From: WVZH01 sp034430425
GTDB taxonomy: Bacteria; Chloroflexota; Anaerolineae; Anaerolineales; E44-bin32
Assembly (NCBI GenBank): GCA_034430425.1
Contig: DAOUEK010000032.1
Location: 25,097 to 89,096 of the forward strand
Direction of reading: 5' to 3'
DNA: 64,000 nucleotides
The position numbers and the translations under genes were made by a program. How positions within the stretch are numbered: the stretch's first letter is position 1; every line of letters starts with the position of its first letter. This document shows positions 53,549-62,159 of the stretch, piece by piece. The notes beneath the pieces were generated by a model. It did no database searches, was not told the DNA's origin, and saw only the letters and a list, made by a program, of their open reading frames with translations.

Positions 53549-53829
53549 ATAGTTTTCTGGATCGTGCCGGACAACGACAGAGCAGCAGACTACCAGCCAT
53601 CAACTGATCAGGTTACGAAGTTCCACCCTCGGCATCGATGAATATATAAGGATTGAAACACACCCAATTCAGTTCTTCGCGGTTCAGCTTACCCGTCCAT
53701 TTCAGTACCATTTAAGCCACCTTGCGAATCCCGCTACCGCCGATGTTGGAAATCGAGCCTTCAAGCATGGTTTCACACACATCGCCAATAACTTGCCAGA
53801 CACCCTCTGGCTTCGGCATCCTCCGAGAA
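53549..53829. other. Gene-free stretch upstream of the metH leader
   Basis: The region from 53549 to the metH start is 534 bases without a gene. In this first half I see no frame with coding character, no repeat and no terminator-like hairpin with a T run. The second half holds the promoter, a SAM riboswitch and its terminator. Confidence 0.6.
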
Positions 53830-53859
53830 TTGACACCCCCGACACCATCGTGGTAAACT
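53830..53859 (+). promoter_or_regulatory. Promoter of the metH leader
   Basis: TTGACA (53830-53835), an 18-base spacer and TAAACT (53854-53859). The start would be near 53866, about 37 bases before the riboswitch. A GC-rich hairpin (GGCGGG/CCCGCC, about 53879-53897) lies between. Confidence 0.6.
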
Positions 53860-53902
53860 GACCAAAGTTATCCGAATAGGCGGGCGTAAACCCGCCCGGA
53901 TG

Positions 53903-54014
53903 CTCATCAAGAGAGGCGGAGGGACCGGCCCTGTGAAGCCTCGGCAACCACCACTGGATGGTGCCAACTCCGGCAGAAGACCTGATACAATGCGGTCTTC
54001 TGGAAGATGATGGA
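53903..54014 (+). promoter_or_regulatory. SAM-I (S-box) riboswitch
   Basis: The aptamer core is easily read: CTCATCAAGAGAGGCGGAGG at the 5' side, then GACCGGCCCTGTGAAGCCTC, GGCAACC, a P3 arm ending GGTGCCAACTCCGGCAGA, the P4 hairpin AGACC/GGTCT and the closing strand GAAGATGATG. P1 pairs TCATC with GATGA. The 3' P1 strand GGAAGA (54002-54007) can instead pair with TCTTCC (54040-54045) inside the terminator, giving the usual antiterminator. High SAM should stop transcription of metH and the genes behind it. Confidence 0.93.
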
Positions 54015-54034
54015 GTGATTGCGCGAGCAAAAGG

Positions 54035-54060
54035 CCCCTTCTTCCTGAAGGGGTTTTTTT
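54035..54060 (+). terminator. SAM-controlled intrinsic terminator before metH
   Basis: CCCCTTC/GAAGGGG stem (7 bp) with a five-base loop, then seven T. It is the expression platform of the SAM riboswitch and lies 22 bases before the metH start. Confidence 0.92.
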
Positions 54061-54082
54061 CACCGGACGAGGAGAAAGTGGT

Positions 54083-57000
54083 TTGAGGCAACGTCACTAT
54101 ACCAATCGCCGCTATTTAGACGCCCTGGCAAAACGCGTCCTGGTCTACGACGGCGCTATGGGCACCAACCTGCAGACCATGCAGCTCAGCGCACAGGACT
54201 TCGGCGGCGAGGCTTACGCCGGCTGCAACGACATGCTCGTGTTGACCAAACCCGAAGCCGTCGAGGCAGTCCATCGCTCTTTCCTCGAGGTCGGTGTGGA
54301 CGTGATCGAAACCAACACCTTCCGCTCCAACCACCTCACCCTGGCAGAATTCGGCCTGGAAGATCGAGTCGTCGAAATCAACCAGACCGCCGCCTCCCTG
54401 GCTCGCCGCCTGGCGGACGAATACAGCACAACCGACCAGCCGCGCTTCGTCGCCGGCTCGATCGGCCCCTCCGGTAAACTTCCCTCCGCCGACGATCCCG
54501 ACCTCTCGAACATCACCTTCGACGAACTGGTCGATGTATTCCGAGAACAGGCCTGTGGACTAATTGAAGGCGGCGTAGACCTGTTGTTGATCGAAACCTC
54601 GCAGGATATCCTCGAAGTCAAAGCCGTCATCCACGGCATCTTTGCGGCTTTCGAAGAAACCGGTGAATTCCTTCCCATCCAGGCGCAGGTCACGCTGGAT
54701 ACCTCCGGCCGCATGCTGCTCGGTACAGACATCGCCGCTGCCCTGACGACACTCGAGCGCTTGCCCATAGATGTGATCGGCCTGAACTGCTCAACCGGTC
54801 CCGAACACATGCGTGAACCGATCCGCTACCTGGGTGAACAGGCCACGCTGCCGGTATCCTGCATTCCCAACGCCGGACTGCCATTGAACGTGGACGGTGA
54901 AGCGGTATACCCGCTCGAACCTGATCCCTTCGCGGCAGACATGCTGGAGTTCATCGAGAAGCACAATATCAGCGTCGTCGGTGGCTGCTGCGGAACCACA
55001 CCGGCCCATCTCAAACCGCTCGTCGAAGCACTGCGCGGACGGCAGCATCCGCCTCGACCGGCACAATCCCCGGCACGGATCTCCTCCGCGCTGCAATCCA
55101 TCACCATGCGCCAGGAGCCACCGCCCTTACTCATCGGCGAACGCATCAACACCCAGGGCTCACGCAAGGCGAAAGAACTGATTCTTGACAATGATCTTGA
55201 CGCAATCGTAGCACTCGGCCGCCAACAGATCGAACGCGGCGCCCACGCCCTGGATATATGCGTGGCGCTGACCGAGCGCGACGACGAAGCCGACACGATG
55301 CAAAAGGTCGTGCACAAGTTGTCGATGAGCGTGGAGGCCCCGCTGGTGATTGACTCCACCGAGCCGAATGTCATGCAGGCGGCACTGCAAGCTGCGCCCG
55401 GTCGCTGCGTGCTCAACTCCGTCAATCTCGAGTCCGGCCGGGAGAAGATCGAGCATGTGCTGCAGCTCGCCCGCCATCACGGCGCGGCGGTGATCGCCCT
55501 GACCATCGACGAAGTCGGCATGGCCAAAACCGCCGATCGCAAACTCGAAATCGCCCGGAAGATCTACGCGCTCAGCGTGGATGAAATCGGCCTGCGGCCG
55601 GAGGATTTGATCTTCGATGCGCTCACTTTCACCCTGGCCACCGGAGATCCCGAGTTCATCAATTCGGCCACCGAGACGATCGAAGGCATCCGCCGCATCA
55701 AAGCCGAACTCCCCGGTGTGTTCACATCTCTGGGAGTATCCAATGTTTCCTTCGGTCTGAGCAAGGCGGCCAGAGCGGTGCTCAACAGCGTCATGCTCTA
55801 TCACTGCGTGCAGGCCGGTTTGGACATGGCCATCGTCAATCCGGCCCACATCACCCCTTACGCCGAAATTCCGCAAGCAGAACGCAAGCTGGCGGAGGAT
55901 TTGATCTTCAACCGCCATCCGGAAGCCTTGCAGCGCCTGATCGAGCACTTTGAATCCGCAGTCGTTTCGCAGGAAACCAGCGTCGATCCCACCGCAGACA
56001 TGACCCCTCAAGAACGGGTTCACTGGCGTATCCTGCACCGCCACAAAGACGGCGTTCAAGCCGATATCGATGAAATCCTTGCGGACTTCTCCGCGGAGAA
56101 CAAAGCGCAAGGCGCAGTGGAAATTCTCAACACCGTACTCCTGCCGGCGATGAAGGAGGTCGGTGACCGCTTTGGCGCAGGCGAATTGATTCTGCCTTTC
56201 GTTCTGCAATCGGCGGAGGTGATGAAGCTGGCCGTGTCGCACGTAGAGACCTTCCTCGAACGCCAGGATGGCGTTTCCAAAGGCACCCTCGTTCTGGCCA
56301 CCGTATATGGGGACGTGCACGACATTGGCAAGAATCTGGTCAAGACCATCCTCGCTAACAACGGCTATCAAGTCTACGATCTGGGCAAACAGGTGCCCGC
56401 CAATGTGATCATCGACAAAGCCGTCGAAGTCGGCGCCGATGCCATCGGCCTGAGCGCCCTGCTGGTGAGCACCAGCAAGCAAATGCCGTTGATCGTCAAC
56501 GAATTACATCGGCGTGGATTGGAGTATCCCGTGCTGATCGGTGGCGCAGCCATCAACCGCCGCTTTGGACGGCGTATCCTCTTCATGGAGGAAGGCCCGG
56601 CTTACGCACCGGGGGTGTTCTACTGCAAGGATGCCTTCGAGGGCCTCGGCGTGATGGACCAATACCAAAATCCAGAGCGACGCGCCCAATTGATCGCCGA
56701 CCGTCTTGCGGAAGCGGAGCGGGAGGCCGGTCGGCAGCCCAGAAAACGAAAATCGAAACCGGGCGTTTCCGGTGTTCAAGCCGCGGAGCGGATCCCCGCA
56801 CCACCGTCCTGGGGTGCGCGTGTCGTCGCAGAAATGCCCTTGCAAACCGTATTCCAAAATCTGTTCAAGAACGAGTTATTCCGTCTCTCCTGGGGCGCCA
56901 AGAACACGCGCGGCGAGGAATGGGAACTGCTGGAAGGCGAGTTTGAAGACCGCCTCCAGCGCATGCAGAAACAGGCTCTGCAGGAAGGTTGGTTGAAGCC

Positions 57001-57589
57001 CCAGGGCGTGTATGGGTACTGGCCGGCCCAAGCGCAAGCGGATGAGCTGCTTATTTACGATCCCCAGACGCTCGAAACCGACCAACCGCAAATCCTCATC
57101 CGCTTCCATTTTCCCCGCCAGCCGGATGGTGACCGGCTCTGCCTCGGTGATTATTTCGCATCCGTCAAGAGCGGAAAAATGGACGTGGTCGCCTTTCAGG
57201 TCGTGACCGTTGGCGCGCAGGCCAGCGAACATGTCAATGCCTTGCAGGAATCCGGCGATTACAGCGAGAGCTATTTCGCCCACGGTCTGGCGGTGCAAAC
57301 CGCGGAGGCGGCAGCCGAGTATTTGCACCGGCACATCCGCCGCGAATTAAGTCTGGCGGAAGATCAGGGGAAGCGCTACTCCTGGGGCTATCCGGCCATT
57401 CCCGACCTCGAGGACCACGCCAAGGTATTCGAACTGCTGCCCGCGGAGCAGGCGCTGGGGATGCAGCTTTCGCCGGCCTTCCAGTTGATCCCCGAGCAAT
57501 CGACTGCGGCGATCATCCTGCATCATCCGAAGGCCAAATATTACAGCGTCGGCGTGAGCCGCGTAGAACAATTATTGGACGAAACCTAG
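54083..57589 (+). CDS. metH: Cobalamin-dependent methionine synthase
   Basis: 1168 residues with all MetH modules. The homocysteine domain (1-320) has zinc ligands in GLNCSTGPEH and GGCCGTTPAH. The pterin-binding domain (about 345-600) has LIGERINTQGSRKAKEL. The B12 cap and binding domain (about 640-870) has DVHDIGKN, Asp744 and His746 being the cobalt ligand. The C-terminal AdoMet reactivation domain (about 900-1168) has RYSWGYPAIPDLEDHAKVF. The start is TTG 54083 with GGAG 9-12 bases upstream. It methylates homocysteine from methyl-THF and is under SAM riboswitch control. Confidence 0.97.
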   Translation: MRQRHYTNRRYLDALAKRVLVYDGAMGTNLQTMQLSAQDFGGEAYAGCNDMLVLTKPEAVEAVHRSFLEVGVDVIETNTFRSNHLTLAEFGLEDRVVEINQTAASLARRLADEYSTTDQPRFVAGSIGPSGKLPSADDPDLSNITFDELVDVFREQACGLIEGGVDLLLIETSQDILEVKAVIHGIFAAFEETGEFLPIQAQVTLDTSGRMLLGTDIAAALTTLERLPIDVIGLNCSTGPEHMREPIRYLGEQATLPVSCIPNAGLPLNVDGEAVYPLEPDPFAADMLEFIEKHNISVVGGCCGTTPAHLKPLVEALRGRQHPPRPAQSPARISSALQSITMRQEPPPLLIGERINTQGSRKAKELILDNDLDAIVALGRQQIERGAHALDICVALTERDDEADTMQKVVHKLSMSVEAPLVIDSTEPNVMQAALQAAPGRCVLNSVNLESGREKIEHVLQLARHHGAAVIALTIDEVGMAKTADRKLEIARKIYALSVDEIGLRPEDLIFDALTFTLATGDPEFINSATETIEGIRRIKAELPGVFTSLGVSNVSFGLSKAARAVLNSVMLYHCVQAGLDMAIVNPAHITPYAEIPQAERKLAEDLIFNRHPEALQRLIEHFESAVVSQETSVDPTADMTPQERVHWRILHRHKDGVQADIDEILADFSAENKAQGAVEILNTVLLPAMKEVGDRFGAGELILPFVLQSAEVMKLAVSHVETFLERQDGVSKGTLVLATVYGDVHDIGKNLVKTILANNGYQVYDLGKQVPANVIIDKAVEVGADAIGLSALLVSTSKQMPLIVNELHRRGLEYPVLIGGAAINRRFGRRILFMEEGPAYAPGVFYCKDAFEGLGVMDQYQNPERRAQLIADRLAEAEREAGRQPRKRKSKPGVSGVQAAERIPAPPSWGARVVAEMPLQTVFQNLFKNELFRLSWGAKNTRGEEWELLEGEFEDRLQRMQKQALQEGWLKPQGVYGYWPAQAQADELLIYDPQTLETDQPQILIRFHFPRQPDGDRLCLGDYFASVKSGKMDVVAFQVVTVGAQASEHVNALQESGDYSESYFAHGLAVQTAEAAAEYLHRHIRRELSLAEDQGKRYSWGYPAIPDLEDHAKVFELLPAEQALGMQLSPAFQLIPEQSTAAIILHHPKAKYYSVGVSRVEQLLDET

Positions 57590-57605
57590 ACCGCGCTGCA
57601 AAGAC

Positions 57606-59504
57606 ATGCTGCGCGGTACGACCAGCGAGCAGAAAATGGCACAAGAAGAACTATTCCAACAATGGCTCAAACGAGAAACCCCCATCCTCGCCGACGGTGC
57701 CATGGGCACCATGCTGCATGCCAAAGGTCTTTCCATGGAGACCTGCTTCGACGAGTACAATCTCACCCAGCCGGCCCTGATCGCTGATATCCACCGGGAA
57801 TACATCGACGCCGGCGCAGAGCTGATCGAGACCAACACGTTCGGCGCCAACCGCTTCAAACTCGCCGCCCATGGGCTGGAAGACCGCGTCTCCGAGATCA
57901 ACACAGCTGCCGTTCAACTCGCCCGGCGCGTGATAGATGCGGCGTTCAAAGATGTACTCCTGGCGGGCAGTGTTGGTCCGTTGGGCGTTCACCTCGCACC
58001 TTTCGGCCGCGTACAGCCCGAGCAGGCACTCCAGGCATTCCACGAACAGTTCGAGGCGCTCATCGAGGCGGGCGTGGACGTGGTCCTCATCGAAACCCAC
58101 AACGATCTCGAAGAAGTCCATCAGGCTATCCGCGCCGCCAGGGACATCAGCGATATCCCCGTTATCGCCTCCCTGACATTCACGCGCGACGACCGCACGC
58201 TGCTAGGCGACAATCCCGCGCGCGTCGCCAGGCGCCTGGTCGAGTCGGGTGCGGACATCATCGGCGCCAATTGTTCCAGTGGACCGGCGCAGCTGCTGCG
58301 TATTCTGCGGCAAATGCGCCAGGCGGAGCCGCAAGCGAGATACTGCGTGATGCCCAACGCCGGATGGCCGGAACGCGTCTTCGGTCGAATCATGTACCCC
58401 GCCACAGCGGACTACTTTGGCGAGTATGCGATAGCTTTCTGCGAAGCGGGCGCCTCCATCATCGGCGGCTGCTGCGGAACCACACCGGAACACATCGCCG
58501 CCATGCGCGCAACCCTCGACAGTCTGGAATCACCATGCATCGAATCGCCATCCGAAAATGGCACCCAAGGCGGACAAATTACGACGACCGCCATGCGAAA
58601 ACCAACCGAACTTGCATCCAGGTTGGCCGCAAAGCGCTTCGTGATATCGGTCGAGATGGATCCCCCGCGCGGATTCTCCACGCACAAACTGCTTGCCGGT
58701 GCGTCGCTCCTGGCCGAAGCCGGCGCCGACGTGATCAACGTCGCCGACAGCCCCATGGCGCGCATGCGCATGAGTCCCTGGGCGGTCTGCAACCTGATCC
58801 AGCGCGAGGTGGGGATCGATTCGGTGCTCCATTTCCCCACGCGCGGCCGGAATCTGCTGCGCGTACAAGGTGACCTGCTTGCCGCACATGCCCTCGATGT
58901 ACGCAATATATTCGTCGTCCTGGGCGATCCCACCTCTATCGGCGATTACCCCGATGCGATGGATGATTACGATCTCGTGCCATCCGGTCTGATCCATCTG
59001 ATCAAAAAGGGCCTCAACGCCGGTGTGGACCATGCCGGGGCAGATATTGGGGAAGCCACCTCGTTCTTCGTCGGCTGCGCCTTGAATCTGTGTGCCCAGG
59101 ACCCTGATCGCGAGATGCGCGTGCTGCGCAAGAAGATCGATAGCGGCGCCGACTTCGCCCTCACCCAACCGGTCTACGAACCCGACCTGGCGCAGAATTT
59201 CATCGAAGCATACGAAGAACGTTACGAATCGTTAGAAATCGCCGTACTCGTCGGCGTGCTGCCGCTTTACGGCTCGCGCCACGCCGCATTCCTGCACAAC
59301 GAAGTCCCGGGCATCCAGATCCCCGAGTCGATTCGCGAGCAAATCGCCGCCGCGGGAGATCAAGCCCCCCAGGAGGGGGTGCGCCTGGCCGTCGAACTGC
59401 TCGAATCGCTCTCTTCGATCGTGCAGGGCGTCTACCTCATGCCGCCATTTAACCGCTACGATCTGGCTGCCGAGATCATCGAGACCATTCGCCAATCGGA
59501 ATAG
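57606..59504 (+). CDS. Homocysteine S-methyltransferase / methylenetetrahydrofolate reductase fusion (YitJ-like)
   Basis: 632 residues. The N-terminal half (about 1-310) is a homocysteine methyltransferase domain with ILADGAMGTMLHAKG and zinc ligands GANCSSGPAQ and GGCCGTTPEH. The C-terminal half (about 335-632) is a MetF-type reductase (ISVEMDPPRGFSTHKLL, LHFPTRGRNLLRVQGDLLAA, VVLGDPTSIGDYPDA, FALTQPVYEP). It starts 16 bases after metH, probably in the same SAM-controlled operon, and would supply methyl-THF to MetH. ATG 57636 is an alternative start; neither has a strong ribosome site. Confidence 0.94.
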   Translation: MLRGTTSEQKMAQEELFQQWLKRETPILADGAMGTMLHAKGLSMETCFDEYNLTQPALIADIHREYIDAGAELIETNTFGANRFKLAAHGLEDRVSEINTAAVQLARRVIDAAFKDVLLAGSVGPLGVHLAPFGRVQPEQALQAFHEQFEALIEAGVDVVLIETHNDLEEVHQAIRAARDISDIPVIASLTFTRDDRTLLGDNPARVARRLVESGADIIGANCSSGPAQLLRILRQMRQAEPQARYCVMPNAGWPERVFGRIMYPATADYFGEYAIAFCEAGASIIGGCCGTTPEHIAAMRATLDSLESPCIESPSENGTQGGQITTTAMRKPTELASRLAAKRFVISVEMDPPRGFSTHKLLAGASLLAEAGADVINVADSPMARMRMSPWAVCNLIQREVGIDSVLHFPTRGRNLLRVQGDLLAAHALDVRNIFVVLGDPTSIGDYPDAMDDYDLVPSGLIHLIKKGLNAGVDHAGADIGEATSFFVGCALNLCAQDPDREMRVLRKKIDSGADFALTQPVYEPDLAQNFIEAYEERYESLEIAVLVGVLPLYGSRHAAFLHNEVPGIQIPESIREQIAAAGDQAPQEGVRLAVELLESLSSIVQGVYLMPPFNRYDLAAEIIETIRQSE

Positions 59505-59573
59505 TCCCGAAGCAGATGCAATCCCCCGTGATAGAATATAGACAATATTTGTCGTATTCGGGAGGAGTGGACC

Positions 59574-59903
59574 ATGTCCGAACTCGCGCGCAGAGAGCTC
59601 AATCCGCCTCGTAAAGGTTCAGCCCCATTAATGGGGGATGAATTGAACGCCATCCGCGAGCAGCTTGGGGGCGAATGGCAGATCGTCGACGAGCACCGTC
59701 TGGAAAAGACCTTCAAATTCACTGATTTTCAGCAAGCGCTCGATTTCACCAACGCCGTGGGAGAGTTGACCGAAAGCGTAGATCATCACCCCGAGATTTG
59801 CCTCACCTGGGGGAAAGCGAAAATCAGCATCTGGACCCATTCCATCGGAGGTCTCAGCGAAGCGGACTTCATCTTCGCCGCAAGATGTGACCAACTCGCT
59901 TGA
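59574..59903 (+). CDS. Pterin-4a-carbinolamine dehydratase family protein
   Basis: 109 residues of the PCD/DCoH fold, with the family motif SVDHHPEICLTWGKAKISIWTHSIGG (in parts: SVDHHPEICLTWGKA and KISIWTHSIGG) and FTDFQQALDFTNAVGELTE. It dehydrates 4a-hydroxytetrahydropterin; in bacteria without phenylalanine hydroxylase it may assist other pterin or molybdopterin enzymes. GGGAGGAG lies 6 bases before the ATG. It follows the folate genes by 69 bases, so a pterin or folate link is plausible. Confidence 0.92.
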   Translation: MSELARRELNPPRKGSAPLMGDELNAIREQLGGEWQIVDEHRLEKTFKFTDFQQALDFTNAVGELTESVDHHPEICLTWGKAKISIWTHSIGGLSEADFIFAARCDQLA

Positions 59904-59933
59904 CATCATTGGTACAATAAAGAAACGAATTCG

Positions 59934-59949
59934 AGGTCGAATTCGACCT
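59934..59949. repeat. 16-base perfect palindrome
   Basis: AGGTCGAATTCGACCT is its own complement. The inner CGAATTCGA occurs again 12 bases upstream (59926-59934). It lies about 35 bases before the Met-rich mini-ORF, so it could be an operator for the metG leader. Confidence 0.6.
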
Positions 59950-59984
59950 TAATATTTACACTCGTATCGACCTTGGGAGAAAGA

Positions 59985-60077
59985 ATGTTCAAAGACCAGC
60001 AAGCCATGATCATGTCTGAGCTGCCGTTGCCGATGGCGCGCGTACCATCGGCTTGGAGTAGCCGCGCCTCCCGTTGA
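59985..60077 (+). CDS. Candidate Met-rich leader peptide (30 aa) of metG
   Basis: The short frame MFKDQQAMIMSELPLPMARV... has four Met in its first 17 codons and a good ribosome site (GGGAGA, 4 bases before ATG). It is followed by alternative hairpins and a terminator before metG. The layout resembles amino-acid-sensing attenuators. A 30-codon frame can arise by chance, so this remains a proposal. Confidence 0.4.
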   Translation: MFKDQQAMIMSELPLPMARVPSAWSSRASR

Positions 60078-60122
60078 ACTCGTGAACATCGGGGAGCACC
60101 GCCAACCCCGGCAGCATCTCAG
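60029..60122 (+). ncRNA. Structured leader RNA upstream of metG
   Basis: A perfect 8-bp hairpin GCCGATGG/CCATCGGC (60029-60052) is followed by CTCCCG (60068-60073), which can pair with CGGGGAG (60090-60096). The latter can instead pair through CGGGG with CCCCG (60106-60110). Two exclusive folds followed by a terminator suggest an attenuator or a small RNA. It matches no riboswitch class I can name. Confidence 0.45.
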
Positions 60123-60152
60123 CGCCAGCGAACGAGCTGGCGTTTTCGTTTT
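60123..60152 (+). terminator. Intrinsic terminator in the metG leader
   Basis: CGCCAGC (60123-60129) and GCTGGCG (60136-60142) form a 7-bp stem with loop GAACGA, followed by TTTTCGTTTT. It lies 163 bases before metG. Confidence 0.75.
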
Positions 60153-60238
60153 CCGGGCGGCGCGCCGCCCAATAACCTGAAGCTAAATTCATCATCGACG
60201 GATTGCATGCCGTGCAAGTTAATTTCCCGGTGGAATTG

Positions 60239-60247
60239 TGGTATGCT
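60239..60247 (+). promoter_or_regulatory. Extended -10 promoter directly before metG
   Basis: TGGTATGCT is an extended -10 (TGnTATnnT); the -35 region is weak (TTAATT, 60219-60224). Transcription would start near 60254, downstream of the leader terminator, and could give metG a basal supply independent of the leader. The start codon is about 60 bases on. Confidence 0.4.
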
Positions 60248-60315
60248 CAGCCCGGCTTGAACTTGAAGAAGACACCGTTCATACAAGCGCATGCAACCGC
60301 ATCGAGGAGTAAAAC

Positions 60316-62085
60316 ATGTCCGATCTGATTCACATCTCCGTCGCCTGGCCTTACGCCAACGGCGATCTGCACGTGGGACACCTGGCTGGCGCCTATTTAC
60401 CGGCGGATATTTTCGCTCGCTACCATCGTTTGAAGGGAAACCGTGTGCTCATGGTCTCCGGCTCCGACGCGCACGGCACGCCTATTACCATCGAAGCCGA
60501 CAAACGCGGAACCAGTTCGCGTGAGGTTTTTGAATACTACCATCAGCGCTTTCTTGAGACTCAGAAAGCAATTGGCATCAGTTACGATCTCTTCACGCAC
60601 ACAGATACGGAGAACCATCATCGCATCGCCCAGGATTTCTTCACGCGATTGCTCGAAGAGGAATATCTCTATCGTCAAACGCAAGCGCAGTTGTATTCTG
60701 AAAGCGAAGACCGCTTTTTGCCGGATCGCTACGTGGAAGGCACCTGCCCGATTTGCGGATACAAGGAGGCGCGCGGGGATCAATGCGATAACTGCGGCAA
60801 CCTGCTCGACGCCCTGGAATTGATCGATCCACGCAGCAAGACCGACGGGAGCAAGCCGATCGTGCGTAAAACGGAACACTTCTACCTCGATCTGCCCGCA
60901 TTCAGCGATCGGCTGCTGGCATATATGGAGGAACACGCCGATCACTGGCGTCCCAACGTGATCAACTTCGCCCGCAATTACGTGGAAAGCGGTCTCAAGG
61001 GGCGCGCCGTGACGCGCGACATCGACTGGGGCATCCCGGTTCCGCTCGAAGGCTGGGACGATAAGCGTCTTTACGTCTGGTTCGAGGCCGTAATGGGGTA
61101 TTTCACCGCCTCCGTGGAATGGGCACACAACCACGGTCAGCCCGAGGCCTGGAAGGCCTGGTGGTACGATCCCGCCTCACGCGGCTATTGCTTCATTGGA
61201 AAGGACAACATCCCCTTCCATACGCTCTTCTGGCAGGCCGAATTGCTCGGCGTTGAGCGTTTGTATGAAGACGACCAGAGCCTGCGTCTGAACCTGCCCT
61301 ACGATATCCCCGCCAACGAATTTATGAACATCGAAGGTGCACAGTTCAGCAAAAGCCGCAATTGGGCCGTCTGGCTGCCGGATATCCTGGAAAGATACGA
61401 CCCCGATGCCATCCGCTACTATGTGGCTTCCGTGATGCCGGAAACGCGCGACAGCGATTTTTCCTGGGCCGATTTCGTGCGCCGCAACAACGACGAATTG
61501 GTCGCCACGTGGGGCAATCTCGCCAATCGCGTGCTTTCATTCGCCTATAAACACTGGGATGGAGTCGTGCCAGACCCGGGAGAACTGCGGCCAGACGATC
61601 GCGAGCTGCTGACACAAATCGAATCCGGGTTCAACACTATCGGCGAGCACATCGAAGCGGTGAAACTGCGTGCCGGGCTCCAGGAAGCGATGCGGCTCGC
61701 CCGAGAGGTGAATGGCTACCTCGATCGAGCGCCCTGGTTCGGCGCGATCAAAGAAGACAAGGCCAGTGCCGCCACGACGGTCTATACGGCGCTGCGGGCT
61801 ATCGACTCGTTGAAGGTTTTAATGGCGCCATTCCTGCCTTTCAGCAGCGAGCGCCTGCATACAACCCTGGGATACGAACAGCCCCTTTTCGGCGAGCAGC
61901 ACATCGAAAGCTTTCAGGAATCATCCCGTGAACACAATGCGCTGACCTATGATCCCTCACCGGGCACAGGTCGTTGGGAAGCAAGCGAACTCGAAACCGG
62001 AGGCAAAATTCAAAATCCTAAACCTTTGTTCAAGAAACTGGACAATTCGCTGGTGGAGGAAGAACGCAGCCGTTTAGGAGCTTAG
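60316..62085 (+). CDS. metG: Methionyl-tRNA synthetase
   Basis: 589 residues, class Ia. The HIGH motif is HVGH in PYANGDLHVGHLAGAYLPAD. The zinc knuckle CPICG...CDNCG is near residue 145-165, and the KMSKS loop reads FSKSRN. An anticodon-binding helical domain fills the C-terminus (EVNGYLDRAPWF). No C-terminal tRNA-binding EMAP-like domain follows. It charges initiator and elongator tRNA-Met. The gene follows the methionine/folate block and has its own structured leader and promoter. A strong terminator follows. Confidence 0.97.
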   Translation: MSDLIHISVAWPYANGDLHVGHLAGAYLPADIFARYHRLKGNRVLMVSGSDAHGTPITIEADKRGTSSREVFEYYHQRFLETQKAIGISYDLFTHTDTENHHRIAQDFFTRLLEEEYLYRQTQAQLYSESEDRFLPDRYVEGTCPICGYKEARGDQCDNCGNLLDALELIDPRSKTDGSKPIVRKTEHFYLDLPAFSDRLLAYMEEHADHWRPNVINFARNYVESGLKGRAVTRDIDWGIPVPLEGWDDKRLYVWFEAVMGYFTASVEWAHNHGQPEAWKAWWYDPASRGYCFIGKDNIPFHTLFWQAELLGVERLYEDDQSLRLNLPYDIPANEFMNIEGAQFSKSRNWAVWLPDILERYDPDAIRYYVASVMPETRDSDFSWADFVRRNNDELVATWGNLANRVLSFAYKHWDGVVPDPGELRPDDRELLTQIESGFNTIGEHIEAVKLRAGLQEAMRLAREVNGYLDRAPWFGAIKEDKASAATTVYTALRAIDSLKVLMAPFLPFSSERLHTTLGYEQPLFGEQHIESFQESSREHNALTYDPSPGTGRWEASELETGGKIQNPKPLFKKLDNSLVEEERSRLGA

Positions 62086-62126
62086 GTCGACTGAAGCGAT
62101 CGAATACTGGAAGATTACATCTCTTC

Positions 62127-62159
62127 TTCAAGCTGCCCCTGCGGGCAGCTTGAATTTTT
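62127..62159 (+). terminator. Terminator of metG
   Basis: A 12-bp stem TTCAAGCTGCCC/GGGCAGCTTGAA with a four-base loop is followed by five T. It lies 41 bases after metG and adjoins the end of the convergent gene. Confidence 0.9.

Noticed and set aside
53879..53897. GC-rich hairpin before the SAM riboswitch as a terminator
   Set aside because: No T run follows; the riboswitch continues directly after it.
53702..54097. Minus-strand 131-codon open frame before metH
   Set aside because: It runs antisense through the promoter, SAM riboswitch and terminator, which explain the region; no protein family is visible.
60099..60114. Second SAM riboswitch before metG
   Set aside because: Only a short run (GCCAACCCCGGCAG) resembles the P3 region of the S-box at 53903. 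The kink-turn, GGCAACC and P1 strands are missing.
60010..60195. Minus-strand 61-codon frame opposite the metG leader
   Set aside because: It is antisense to the hairpins and terminator of the leader and has no ribosome site. The leader structure explains its lack of stops.
59904..60315. T-box leader for metG
   Set aside because: No T-box sequence (TGGNACCGCG-like) and no stem I specifier loop could be found.
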